From Phycisphaerales bacterium (lineage in GTDB: Bacteria; Planctomycetota; Phycisphaerae; Phycisphaerales; SM1A02): a stretch of DNA of 35,767 bases. How positions within the stretch are numbered: position 1 is the first letter of the stretch; the number at the start of each line of letters is the position of its first letter. The translations under genes and the position numbers were made by a program. Positions 7,947 to 15,322 of this stretch are shown piece after piece. The notes under the pieces are model-generated. The model was not told the origin of the DNA and made no database searches. It saw only the letters and a program-made list of their open reading frames with translations. Location: the NCBI GenBank assembly GCA_007693845.1, contig RECV01000179.1:1-35767 (forward strand). Reading direction: 5' to 3'.

Positions 7947-8528
7947 TTACGCCTTGAGCTTGCCGGCGGTTTCGGTCAGCGTCTCGGCGATGCGGGTGAT
8001 CTTCTTGGCGTGATTGTCATCGGTGATGTTGCCGCTGTCATCGAAGACGTCACCGGCTTTGGCGATCGCGTGCATCTGCGGCAGGACGATCACGTTGATG
8101 TTGCTGAGGATCGAGCGCAGATGAAACAGGCCGCGCAAGCCGCCCAATGCGCCGGGGGAAGCCGCCATGATGCCCGCGACTTTGCCGTTGAACGCTTCGA
8201 GCGGGGTGGAGTCGCCTTCCGGCCGGGACGCCCAGTCGATGGCGTTCTTCAGGGCTGCGCTCAGCGAACTGTTGTATTCCGGCGAGGCGATCATCAGCGC
8301 ATCGTGTTCCTTCATGAGCTTCTTCAGCTTCGTGGCGCCCTCCGGCAGGCCGCTCTTGTCTTCCAGATCCTGATCGTAGATCGGCAGGTCGAGGTCGCGC
8401 AGATCGATCACGGTAACCGTCGCGCCCTTCTTCTCCGCTGCGTTCGCAGCGTATCGCACGAGTTTCTTGTTGAATGAATCCGAACGAAGACTGCCGGCAA
8501 AGGCGAGAATACGCGGTGAAGTGCTCAT
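7947..8528 (-). CDS. NADPH-dependent FMN reductase (flavodoxin-like quinone/azo reductase family)
   Basis: 193 residues. Family landmarks are ILAFAGSLRSDSFNKKL at the N-terminus (phosphate-binding loop for FMN), VIDLRDLDLPIYDQD, then ASPEYNSSLSAALKNAIDW and GIMAASPGALGGLRG. These match the NADPH-dependent FMN reductase fold (SsuE/ArsH/ChrR-like), which reduces FMN, quinones or other acceptors using NAD(P)H. I start at ATG 8528 (MSTSPRILAF), with GGAG 10 nt upstream; an ATG eight codons earlier would place this site inside the coding region. It lies 194 nt downstream of paaD on the same strand and might supply electrons to the paa proteins, but that is inference. Confidence 0.88.
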   Translation of the reverse strand: MSTSPRILAFAGSLRSDSFNKKLVRYAANAAEKKGATVTVIDLRDLDLPIYDQDLEDKSGLPEGATKLKKLMKEHDALMIASPEYNSSLSAALKNAIDWASRPEGDSTPLEAFNGKVAGIMAASPGALGGLRGLFHLRSILSNINVIVLPQMHAIAKAGDVFDDSGNITDDNHAKKITRIAETLTETAGKLKA

Positions 8529-8722
8529 TGGGCGGTGACTCCAGATTGACATGCACCATAGGGGCGCGGAAGACCAAGGAAATCAGAAACACAAGCCGAC
8601 ACATCCAGAACCATCGTCCGCCGACTTGTCATTACAGCGGGCACCATAACATGCCTGTTCCTCCTTGTGGCATCCTGCTGCCGTGGATGGAGGCAACGCC
8701 CACTTCAGGCGTCATGGTTGCA

Positions 8723-9253
8723 TCAGATTCGTTTCATGTGTTCGAAGCTGTTTCGGCACGCTTCGCAATAGTAGATCATGCGGCAGCGCGTAGGGCCGAA
8801 GGGACTGTCGAGGTACGTTGATCTTGATTCGCAAAAGGGGCACGGAACCGCACTGGTGTGCACCTGGGTGGTCAGTTTCGGCGCGTCGTGGACGGGCAAG
8901 CGGGAACCGTGATCCGGCACCGTCACGCCGTGCTCCTTCAATCGCTCGCGGCCGGATTCGGTGATGCGGTCAACCGACCAGGGCGGATCAAAGAGAAAGT
9001 TGACCTTCACTTCGTTGACATCGTCGCGCGCGGTCAGCTTCTTGCGCACCAGATCACGAATCATGTCCAGGGCCGGGCAGCCGACAAACGTGGGCAGAAT
9101 GTCGATCTCGACATCAGCGCGATCCGCCTCGCCGTTCGATGAATGCGGCAGAATCTCCACGCGCTCGATCAGGCCGAGATCCACGATGCTGATCGGCATC
9201 TCCGGATCATCGATCGTTTCAAGGTCAGCCAGGATGGAGTTGCGTGAGGGCAT
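8723..9253 (-). CDS. paaD: PaaD-like protein (MIP18/DUF59 domain plus zinc ribbon)
   Basis: 176 residues. The N-terminal MIP18-family domain has DDPEMPISIVDLGLI and PTFVGCPALDMI; this family works in iron-sulfur or metal-centre assembly. The C-terminus is a zinc ribbon with cysteines at 138/141 and 163/166 (CPFC and CEAC) plus C157, and ends with the PaaD-type SFEHMKRI. PaaD is needed for an active phenylacetyl-CoA epoxidase in known systems, probably as a maturation factor. Start ATG 9253 is chosen because the family N-terminus follows at once; sequence farther upstream is part of a simple inverted repeat. No clear Shine-Dalgarno is seen. Confidence 0.88.
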   Translation of the reverse strand: MPSRNSILADLETIDDPEMPISIVDLGLIERVEILPHSSNGEADRADVEIDILPTFVGCPALDMIRDLVRKKLTARDDVNEVKVNFLFDPPWSVDRITESGRERLKEHGVTVPDHGSRLPVHDAPKLTTQVHTSAVPCPFCESRSTYLDSPFGPTRCRMIYYCEACRNSFEHMKRI

Positions 9254-9260
9254 GTGGTGA

Positions 9261-9404
9261 AGCGACGGAGCGACAAAGGGGCGGAGCGAGGAGGGGTGAA
9301 GATGTGTGGGCAGACAGCGCAATGCTATGCCGCAGACCGGGGTTCAGCCGTCCTGCGCCAGTAGAACCCGATTTTTCCCTTTGCCCCTTCGTCGCTCCGT
9401 CGCT
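9261..9404. repeat. 22-bp imperfect inverted repeat between paaC and paaD
   Basis: The left arm 9261-9282 (AGCGACGGAGCGACAAAGGG, then GC) and the right arm 9383-9404 are reverse complements with one mismatch, separated by 100 nt. Both arms are built on the repeated word CGACGGAGCGA. In the paa transcript they could pair across the paaC-paaD gap. The look is that of a dispersed non-coding repeat; open frames across it are not convincing. Confidence 0.65.
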
Positions 9405-9417
9405 TCGTCGCTCTCCC

Positions 9418-10194
9418 TTACCACTTCGCGCCGGGTTCAATCCGGTACACCTCGCACATTTCGTCCAGCAGTTCGCTGAACGCCTTGCTGTGGATTCCCC
9501 TTCTCCCGCCTTTCTTGGTCGGGTCGACGTCAGTGAACGCTGCGGATAGACCCGCGTCTTTGAGGACTGCATCCACTTCACGCCGCCAGAGTTCGATCAT
9601 GGGCTGCTCGAGTGCGGGGTAGATCCCGTCCTTTTCGAGGGCGGGCTCGCCATCCACCGGTTCGAACAGCGTGGCGGTCAGTGGGGCAAGCTGGTCGAGC
9701 GCCTTCTGCGCACGTTCCTTTGCTTCAGTGGTGCCCCGGCCCAGCCGGCGCATCCACGAATCGGCGTGGTCGACGTGGACCTGCTCTTCCGCGCCGATGC
9801 GCTTGGCGAGATCGGCGAGCGGCTTATGGTTCGACTGAGCCAAACGCCGAAAGCGGAGCCGGTCGAAATGATCGCAGAAAAACTGCCGCGTGATCGCCGC
9901 GGCCCAATCGAATTCATCGTGCGGCTCGACGATCGTCGCGCACCGGTACTCCTCAGCGGTTCGGCCGAAGGCAAGCTCGTTTTCGTCCTTCGCTGCGATC
10001 GGGCTGAGAAACTCGTACAAAGTCTGCGCGTGCGCGATCTCGTCCTGCGCGAGGGAGGAGAACGCAATGTCTTCCTCGAGAATCGGGCCGAGCCCCGTCC
10101 AGTCGCTGTTGCGGTGGCCGAGCATGAGTTTGTCATCCGCCGCGGCGAGCAGCAGTTCGATCAGTGACGGTTTGAGATGTTCTGCAATGGGCAT
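9418..10194 (-). CDS. paaC: PaaC-like ferritin-fold subunit of a phenylacetyl-CoA epoxidase-type oxygenase
   Basis: 258 residues with the PaaA/PaaC family pattern LMLGHRNSDWTGLGPILEED. In characterised PaaABC(D)E complexes PaaC is a structural partner of the di-iron subunit PaaA. Here the helices also carry DEIAH (E52, H55) and EEQVH (E136/E137, H140), which resemble the metal-ligand motifs of PaaA (DEAGH, EESFH in E. coli, from memory). D31 sits where the first ligand is expected. The gene might therefore encode a metal-binding subunit. The start is uncertain: ATG 10194 is chosen, with an in-frame GTG at 10206; neither has a Shine-Dalgarno. It follows paaB after about 45 nt. Confidence 0.88.
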   Translation of the reverse strand: MPIAEHLKPSLIELLLAAADDKLMLGHRNSDWTGLGPILEEDIAFSSLAQDEIAHAQTLYEFLSPIAAKDENELAFGRTAEEYRCATIVEPHDEFDWAAAITRQFFCDHFDRLRFRRLAQSNHKPLADLAKRIGAEEQVHVDHADSWMRRLGRGTTEAKERAQKALDQLAPLTATLFEPVDGEPALEKDGIYPALEQPMIELWRREVDAVLKDAGLSAAFTDVDPTKKGGRRGIHSKAFSELLDEMCEVYRIEPGAKW

Positions 10195-10239
10195 TGGGGA
10201 AGTCACGAGTCAGGAGGGGTCGTATCAGCGGCAGGAAAA

Positions 10240-10845
10240 TCAGAACTCTTCTTTGAGATCTTCCTTTTCGTATTCGTTCAGGGATTCTTCATCGCGGAAC
10301 TGTTTCCATTTCTCCTTCACACTGCGCGTGTAGCCGCGGGCCAGCCGGTAGGTCTGATCGGTAAAACGCCAGATCACTTCGCCGGGCTCGCTGGAGATGA
10401 TGCGATCCACGGGCGCGACCCACACGCAATGGGCTTTGGCGGCTTGCGGTTTGGCCTGCCGCGCCTTTTCCAGCGCCTCGGCGGCGGAATTGGCGCTGAT
10501 CTCCGCCGCTTCGAGAAAGATGTCGCCTTTGTTCTTCTGGGTGAAGACGCGGTAGGTCGTCTCGCCGCTCGGCGGGTTCTCGATGGCGTACAGCCCGTCA
10601 CTGCTGGCGAGATCCGCGCGATCGATCGACCAGATGTTGGTGCACTCCTGATCCTGACCGTAGTGCTCCTTCGCCAGGAGCATCGCCATGCCATCATCCG
10701 CAGCTTCGAGCCATCCCGCGTAGAGATGCGGCCCCTTCGCCTTGAGCTGGGTGAAAACGACATAGGGCGTGAGATCGCCCAGCGGCTCGGCGTCGATCGG
10801 CGTCTCGGCCTGGCCGAGGTCGAGGTTCTGGCGGATCTTGCTCAT
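10240..10845 (-). CDS. paaB: PaaB-like protein with two PaaB domains
   Basis: 201 residues, about twice a usual PaaB (~95). The first domain (about 27-78) runs PYVVFTQLKAKGPHLYAGWL to SIDRADL. The second (about 95-150) runs TTYRVFTQKNKGDIFLEAAE to CVWVAPVDRI. Both show the PaaB pattern of a beta strand with (V)FTQ, a long helix with paired alanines, and a final strand. A charged helical tail (RSVKEKWKQFRDEES) follows. PaaB bridges PaaA-PaaC units in the known epoxidase. Start ATG 10845 lacks a Shine-Dalgarno; a TATCCT hexamer ends 6 nt upstream. It is the first gene of the minus-strand paaB-paaC-paaD unit. Confidence 0.82.
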   Translation of the reverse strand: MSKIRQNLDLGQAETPIDAEPLGDLTPYVVFTQLKAKGPHLYAGWLEAADDGMAMLLAKEHYGQDQECTNIWSIDRADLASSDGLYAIENPPSGETTYRVFTQKNKGDIFLEAAEISANSAAEALEKARQAKPQAAKAHCVWVAPVDRIISSEPGEVIWRFTDQTYRLARGYTRSVKEKWKQFRDEESLNEYEKEDLKEEF

Positions 10846-10851
10846 AGAATC

Positions 10852-10857
10852 AGGATA
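10852..10857 (-). promoter_or_regulatory. -10-like hexamer 6 nt before paaB start
   Basis: Minus-strand TATCCT, then GATTCT, then ATG. No convincing -35 is seen. It fits the same geometry as the hexamers before the genes starting at 3714, 13460 and 17617. Confidence 0.35.
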
Positions 10858-10899
10858 CCCGCTCGATCGGCTGGCCGCAGCCACGGAGGCGGTTTCGCA

Positions 10900-12117
10900 T
10901 CAGCGCCACTCGAGAATCAGGTCGGAATTCTCAGGGGGCGTGTCCTGCCCGCCCGGCTCGTCCCCGGCGCGTTGGCGCTGAAGCCGCAGGCGGAAACCCG
11001 TCTCGGTCCGTTCGTACTCGATCGGCTGGCCGGTCACGGGATTCGTGGGGGTCTCCCACGTCTCGGGATAGCTGCCGTGTTCTGCGTGGTAACGACGGAG
11101 CTCGAACGCGGTTTCGAGTTGGAGAAAACGCCCTTCCATGAGCCAGATCGCCTCGACCGCACGGTTGATTGCCGGGGCGACCGAATCGGCCACCGTCAGG
11201 AAGACGGAAGATTCGATTTGCGCCCCCGACCAGTCCTGCTGCCAGAAGGGCGTCTCGGCCTGACGATACGCCTGAAGCATCAGATCAAGGTAGGCCGCTT
11301 CGTTCCGGCCCTGCAACACCCGCATCGCGCCGCCGGTTGCAGCCGCGATCATGGGCAGCGAGTGCGCGCCTTCGTGCAGAACCATCTGTCTCGTCAGTTC
11401 ATCCGGCGCGGGGCGGTCTAACCACGAAGAATCGGCGATCATCCGGGGTTGATCCTGCAGCGATTCTTTGAGCGCTTCGAGCGCGGTCGTCCGGATCGCG
11501 AGAGAGACGAGCACGTTCAAAATCGTCGTCGGCTGCATCGCATGCGAGGCCATGTTCATGGTGGCATGGAAACGCTGCTCCGCGGCTTCGAGATCGCCGC
11601 GCGCAAGTTGACGCAGTAGATCGGCGTACATCAGGCGCGCGGCATCGCGCATCTGCATCTGCCAGCCCATGGTCATGGCCATTGAATCGGGTGGCGATGC
11701 GTAATGATCCTCGCCCCAGTGACCTTGCTCCATCATCGCTGCTTCGAGCAGTTCCGTCAGCAGTTCCTCGTGCGGCGCGAGCAGTGCATTCAGCGCATCC
11801 AAATCATGCGGACTTTCATCCAGTGTCCGGTTGAACTCCTGGGTTCGGGTTGCGACCGCGACCTCGGGCAGTATTCGCCGATAGATCACCGCTGCGTTCT
11901 CTTCATCGGGAATCGGTTCGGGCATCAGCTTGGAGAGATCATCCACGCCACCCGCCGCTTCCCATTCGGCGCGCAATTCCGCGAGATTGCCGGGCTGCAG
12001 GGCGTTCAACACGGCCAGGGCGAGGACGCACAGCACGACCACGACCACAATCAGCGGCATGAACCACCGACGCCGACGTTTTGACGCAGATTTGTTTGAT
12101 TCGGTCGATTCAGACAT
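10900..12117 (-). CDS. membrane-anchored protein of unknown function (paralogue of next gene)
   Basis: 405 residues. A basic N-terminus (KRRRRWF) precedes one transmembrane helix at about 19-41, so the bulk should be exported and anchored in the inner membrane. The rest is mainly helical. Near the C-terminus it reads YHAEHGSYPETWE, then NPVTGQPIEYERTETGFRLRL, a pattern I associate with planctomycete envelope proteins and related to pseudopilin-like tails. The start ATG has a good GGAGG 7 nt upstream. It shares the PDEENAAVIYR segment and the tail with the following upstream gene (12210-13460: PDEENAGPHYR), so the two are tandem paralogues. Function unknown. Confidence 0.8.
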   Translation of the reverse strand: MSESTESNKSASKRRRRWFMPLIVVVVVLCVLALAVLNALQPGNLAELRAEWEAAGGVDDLSKLMPEPIPDEENAAVIYRRILPEVAVATRTQEFNRTLDESPHDLDALNALLAPHEELLTELLEAAMMEQGHWGEDHYASPPDSMAMTMGWQMQMRDAARLMYADLLRQLARGDLEAAEQRFHATMNMASHAMQPTTILNVLVSLAIRTTALEALKESLQDQPRMIADSSWLDRPAPDELTRQMVLHEGAHSLPMIAAATGGAMRVLQGRNEAAYLDLMLQAYRQAETPFWQQDWSGAQIESSVFLTVADSVAPAINRAVEAIWLMEGRFLQLETAFELRRYHAEHGSYPETWETPTNPVTGQPIEYERTETGFRLRLQRQRAGDEPGGQDTPPENSDLILEWR

Positions 12118-12209
12118 CGTCCTACCTCCGGGTACTCGAAGGAAATCGGGTCACTGCACCAGTTCATGGTACGGGACGAGATATGCAGATCAATCCCGAT
12201 TAGTCCGGG

Positions 12210-13460
12210 TCAATCCGGATCATGCCGCGAACCGTTCCAGTGCAGCCGCTGCTGGCGAAACTCTGAATCACTGGAGAGCGTGAACTCGGTGTCACTGAGA
12301 CGCTCGTATCGCAGCGGCTTGCCCGTCACCGGATCATCCGTGGGCTGGAGACCGTCGTCCGGCACCGTGCCGTTGCGCTCAAGATAATCAAGAATGGTGA
12401 GCGCATTGCGCGTCAACTCCCGCTCAACCTCAGCGCGGCTGAGTCGCTGATCGAAGTAGGTGTACGGCAGTGAGAGGTACTCCATCAGTCTCTGATTCGA
12501 ATCAAAAATTGAATCCGGTTCGACAATCACTTGAGGGACTCTCGCGGCGGGAGAGGTTTCGATGATCTCGGCATTGTGCAGCAGGCGTTCAAGGTACGCC
12601 GTCCGCTGTTTCGTCATGTTCCTCATCGAAGATCGCGGTGGATTTTGGTGATCCATGGTGGTGACCATGGAACGCAGTTCCTGCGCCGGCATCTGGACCA
12701 TAAGCCCTTCGATCAGGAGTGCCTGCTTTGCGCCGCGGCGCGGATCAATTTCGTGAAGGGCGGCAGCGAGTTTCGGGCTGGCGCGGCCGGACCGGCCGTG
12801 AATGCGTTCGATCACTCGGAAGACATGAGATTGAAGCCCCGCGCGGCTGAGAAGGGTGATCATCAAGGGCGGCTCGGCCAGGTGGTCCGCCAGGCGCAAG
12901 GCCGCGGCCAGCGATTCATCAGCTTCATCGAATCGCCCCTCTTCCGCCAGTGTGATCGCGCGCAGGCACAACAGGTTGCCGACGAGGCCGCCCGGCCCGT
13001 GCCAGGGAAGTTCGATATTGAACTGGATCTGTCCGGACTGGGGATCGTACATCGCTGCATTCCAGACGCAGTGCGTCATGCGGCTGATCTCAATCACCTC
13101 ACGCAGCATGGTCTCATGCTGGGCGAGCAGTTCGCGTTGTTCTTCATCGGTGAGCAGCTCATCGTGATCCTCGCCGGTCAAAGTGGCGCTGATGCGCGAT
13201 GAAAGCGTCCACCAATTCTCCATCTGCTCAATGGCTTTCCACGCGGTCCGGTAGTGCGGGCCGGCGTTTTCCTCATCCGGCACCACCGGCAACTCGATCG
13301 CGTCAAGCGATGCCGGCCCGCCCGCATCGAGGTACGCCGCCCACGCCGCGCGGAACGCCTGCCGCTGATCCCAGACCATGGCCTGATAGATGGCGATGCC
13401 GCCCAGAATGAGGGTCACCGTAAAGATGACCGCAATCGTCAACTTCGCTCGCCGCGTCAT
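12210..13460 (-). CDS. membrane-anchored protein of unknown function (tandem paralogue)
   Basis: 416 residues with a single N-terminal transmembrane helix (MTRRAKLTIAVIFTVTLILG) and an exported helical region. It shares with its neighbour the PVVPDEENAGPHYRTAW block near residue 60 and a C-terminal DPVTGKPLRYERLSDTEFTL segment. Start ATG 13460 is chosen because the helix begins there; the frame is open further upstream, but that part has no signal and overlaps the prpD promoter. No Shine-Dalgarno precedes it; TACGAT ends 6 nt before the ATG. It is 92 nt upstream of the 10900-12117 gene on the same strand. A short GC hairpin lies at its stop codon. Function unknown. Confidence 0.78.
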   Translation of the reverse strand: MTRRAKLTIAVIFTVTLILGGIAIYQAMVWDQRQAFRAAWAAYLDAGGPASLDAIELPVVPDEENAGPHYRTAWKAIEQMENWWTLSSRISATLTGEDHDELLTDEEQRELLAQHETMLREVIEISRMTHCVWNAAMYDPQSGQIQFNIELPWHGPGGLVGNLLCLRAITLAEEGRFDEADESLAAALRLADHLAEPPLMITLLSRAGLQSHVFRVIERIHGRSGRASPKLAAALHEIDPRRGAKQALLIEGLMVQMPAQELRSMVTTMDHQNPPRSSMRNMTKQRTAYLERLLHNAEIIETSPAARVPQVIVEPDSIFDSNQRLMEYLSLPYTYFDQRLSRAEVERELTRNALTILDYLERNGTVPDDGLQPTDDPVTGKPLRYERLSDTEFTLSSDSEFRQQRLHWNGSRHDPD

Positions 13461-13466
13461 GCGAGT

Positions 13467-13472
13467 ATCGTA
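13467..13472 (-). promoter_or_regulatory. -10-like hexamer 6 nt before the 13460 start
   Basis: Minus-strand TACGAT, then ACTCGC, then ATG. The hexamer is a weak match to TATAAT, and the call rests on the repeated spacing seen at three other starts. Confidence 0.3.
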
Positions 13473-13496
13473 TCGCGTATCCCGCGATGCCGACTG

Positions 13497-13525
13497 TTGA
13501 TCTGCCCCCACAAAATGAGGATACT
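13497..13525 (+). promoter_or_regulatory. putative sigma-70 promoter for the MmgE/PrpD gene
   Basis: TTGATC (13497-13502), 17 nt, then GATACT (13520-13525), in the 123-bp gap between divergent genes. Predicted leader about 50 nt. Confidence 0.5.
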
Positions 13526-13583
13526 GGGCCACTTTGCCAACCCCTTCACACTTCAACGCCTCACCCCCAGAAGCTCAACGCCA

Positions 13584-15194
13584 ATGACCACCGCCGCACC
13601 CACCGATACCACCGTCACCCTCGCCCGTAACTCAAATCAAGCCCTCGGCATCGGGCAGTTCGCAGTGGACTTCATGTCCGGCAAACTCGGCGAGCCGGGC
13701 GAGGCCGTCGTCGAACGCACGCGTCAATTCTTTACCGACAGCGTGCTTTGCGGCCTCTCCGCGATCGCCATGGGCACCAACGCCCCGCGCGTGCTGCGTG
13801 ACGAGGCGCTCACGTATCCGCGCAGGCAAGACGGCGCGACCATCTTTGGTTCCAACGCGCCGGTCGCGCCGGAGAAGGCGATCGTCGCCAATGCTGCCGC
13901 GGTGCGCGAGTGGGATTCCAACGGCACGAACTTCGGCTACAACCCGACGCTCGGTCACACGGCCGGCGAATTCGGGCACAACGATTTCTACCCCGTTCCC
14001 ATTGCCGCGGCGCAATTGGCCGGGCTCGACGGCAAGACCGCGCTGCGCGGCATGATTCTGCTCGATGAAATCCGCGGCCGGCTCGCGGAAGTCTTCTCGC
14101 TCAAGAGCTACAAGATCGACCACGTTGTGCACGGTGCGATCGGCTCGGCCGCGACGTACGGCGCGATGCTCGGCGCGACCGCGGAACAGATTGAATCCGC
14201 CATCGGCATGTTCGTCGCGCACTACATTCCCTGGCGGGCAATCCGCGCGGGCAAGCAGCTCAGCGATTCAAAGGGGGCGAGCGCCGCGATCAGCACCGAA
14301 GCCGCAATTCTCTGCATGCAGCGGTCAATGCGCGGCTTCATCGGCCCGAAGGACATCTTCCGCAATCCCGAAGCAATCTTTCGATTCTTCGAGCCGACCA
14401 CCGAAGGGAAACAGCGCTGGACCGAAATGGCCGATGCGCCGTTCGACCTGGTGCTGTCACACTCCGGCGATGACTTTGCCGTCATGGGCATGCACTTCAA
14501 GCTCGGGTTGTACGAACACCAGTCCGCCGGTGCACTGCAGGCGATCATCGATCACGTCGCCACCAATCAGCATTTGCTCGATGATCCTGAGGGTGACAAC
14601 ATCGACACGATTACGATTCTCGCCTACGAGCCGGCGTTCGGGATCATCGGCAACCCGGCGAAGATGGACCCGAAGACGCGTCAGTCCGCCGACCACTCCA
14701 TGGCGTACATCGTCGCCACGCTGCTGCGCAAAGCGCTGGAGTACAAGAAACAGCATGGGTCGTTGCCCACCGAAGGCGGCGCGTACGATGCGATCTGGAA
14801 AACGCTGATGCTCGATCCGCATGATTACATGGAAGATGAGTCAGCCATCTTCCATCCGCTGACACGCCAGTTGATGCAGAAGATCACCTTCGAGCACGGC
14901 GGGCCGGAGTACGATGCGAAGTATCCCGATGGCATTCCGACCTCGCTGGTCATCACCGCGAAGGACGGCACGAAGCACGACAGCGGACTGGTGATGTATC
15001 CCGCCGGCCACGCGCGTAACACGACCGCCGACCTGGAAGACATCCTCGCGCACAAGTTTGAACTGCTTGGCTCAATTGCGGTTCAGGATGCCAAGTCGAT
15101 CATCGACCGATTCAACAGCATTGCCGATCTGAACGCGGATCAAGTGAAGTCGCTGCACGATTTCGAAATCGTCGAACGCGGCGGGTTCGGTTGA
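13584..15194 (+). CDS. prpD: MmgE/PrpD family protein (2-methylcitrate dehydratase-like)
   Basis: 536 residues. Family-type segments include FFTDSVLCGLSAIAMG near the N-terminus, NAAAVREWDSNGTNFGYNPT with an acidic/aromatic active-site-like cluster, HTAGEFGHNDFYPVPIAAAQ, and SDSKGASAAISTEAAILC. The MmgE/PrpD family contains 2-methylcitrate dehydratase, cis-aconitate decarboxylase and epimerases. No prpB or prpC lies nearby, so the substrate is not certain; 2-methylcitrate is the default guess. The start ATG 13584 gives MTTAAPTDTT; the frame is open upstream, but that part is antisense to the neighbour. A long terminator follows at 15229-15266. Confidence 0.85.
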   Translation: MTTAAPTDTTVTLARNSNQALGIGQFAVDFMSGKLGEPGEAVVERTRQFFTDSVLCGLSAIAMGTNAPRVLRDEALTYPRRQDGATIFGSNAPVAPEKAIVANAAAVREWDSNGTNFGYNPTLGHTAGEFGHNDFYPVPIAAAQLAGLDGKTALRGMILLDEIRGRLAEVFSLKSYKIDHVVHGAIGSAATYGAMLGATAEQIESAIGMFVAHYIPWRAIRAGKQLSDSKGASAAISTEAAILCMQRSMRGFIGPKDIFRNPEAIFRFFEPTTEGKQRWTEMADAPFDLVLSHSGDDFAVMGMHFKLGLYEHQSAGALQAIIDHVATNQHLLDDPEGDNIDTITILAYEPAFGIIGNPAKMDPKTRQSADHSMAYIVATLLRKALEYKKQHGSLPTEGGAYDAIWKTLMLDPHDYMEDESAIFHPLTRQLMQKITFEHGGPEYDAKYPDGIPTSLVITAKDGTKHDSGLVMYPAGHARNTTADLEDILAHKFELLGSIAVQDAKSIIDRFNSIADLNADQVKSLHDFEIVERGGFG

Positions 15195-15228
15195 GTTCTG
15201 CCCGGATCGGCCACGCATGGCGAAGTCA

Positions 15229-15266
15229 AACAAGACGCCCACGTTCTGGAACGTGGGCGTCTTGTT
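15229..15266. terminator. bidirectional hairpin terminator between convergent genes
   Basis: A perfect 18-bp stem (15229-15246 and 15249-15266, inner part CCCACGTTC/GAACGTGGG) with a 2-nt loop, flanked by short A and T stretches only. It lies between prpD (plus) and the dockerin-repeat protein (minus) and could end both transcripts. The weak T-run lowers certainty for intrinsic termination. Confidence 0.7.
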
Positions 15267-15322
15267 GAGCTTGACCCGCTCTCTTCCCGGCGGGTCAATC
15301 GTTGGGTGTCTCCGTTCAGAGC

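Noticed and set aside
10177-11421. 414-codon plus-strand open frame opposite paaB and the membrane protein
   Set aside because: No domain or ribosome-binding site; the minus strand carries PaaB and an anchored protein.
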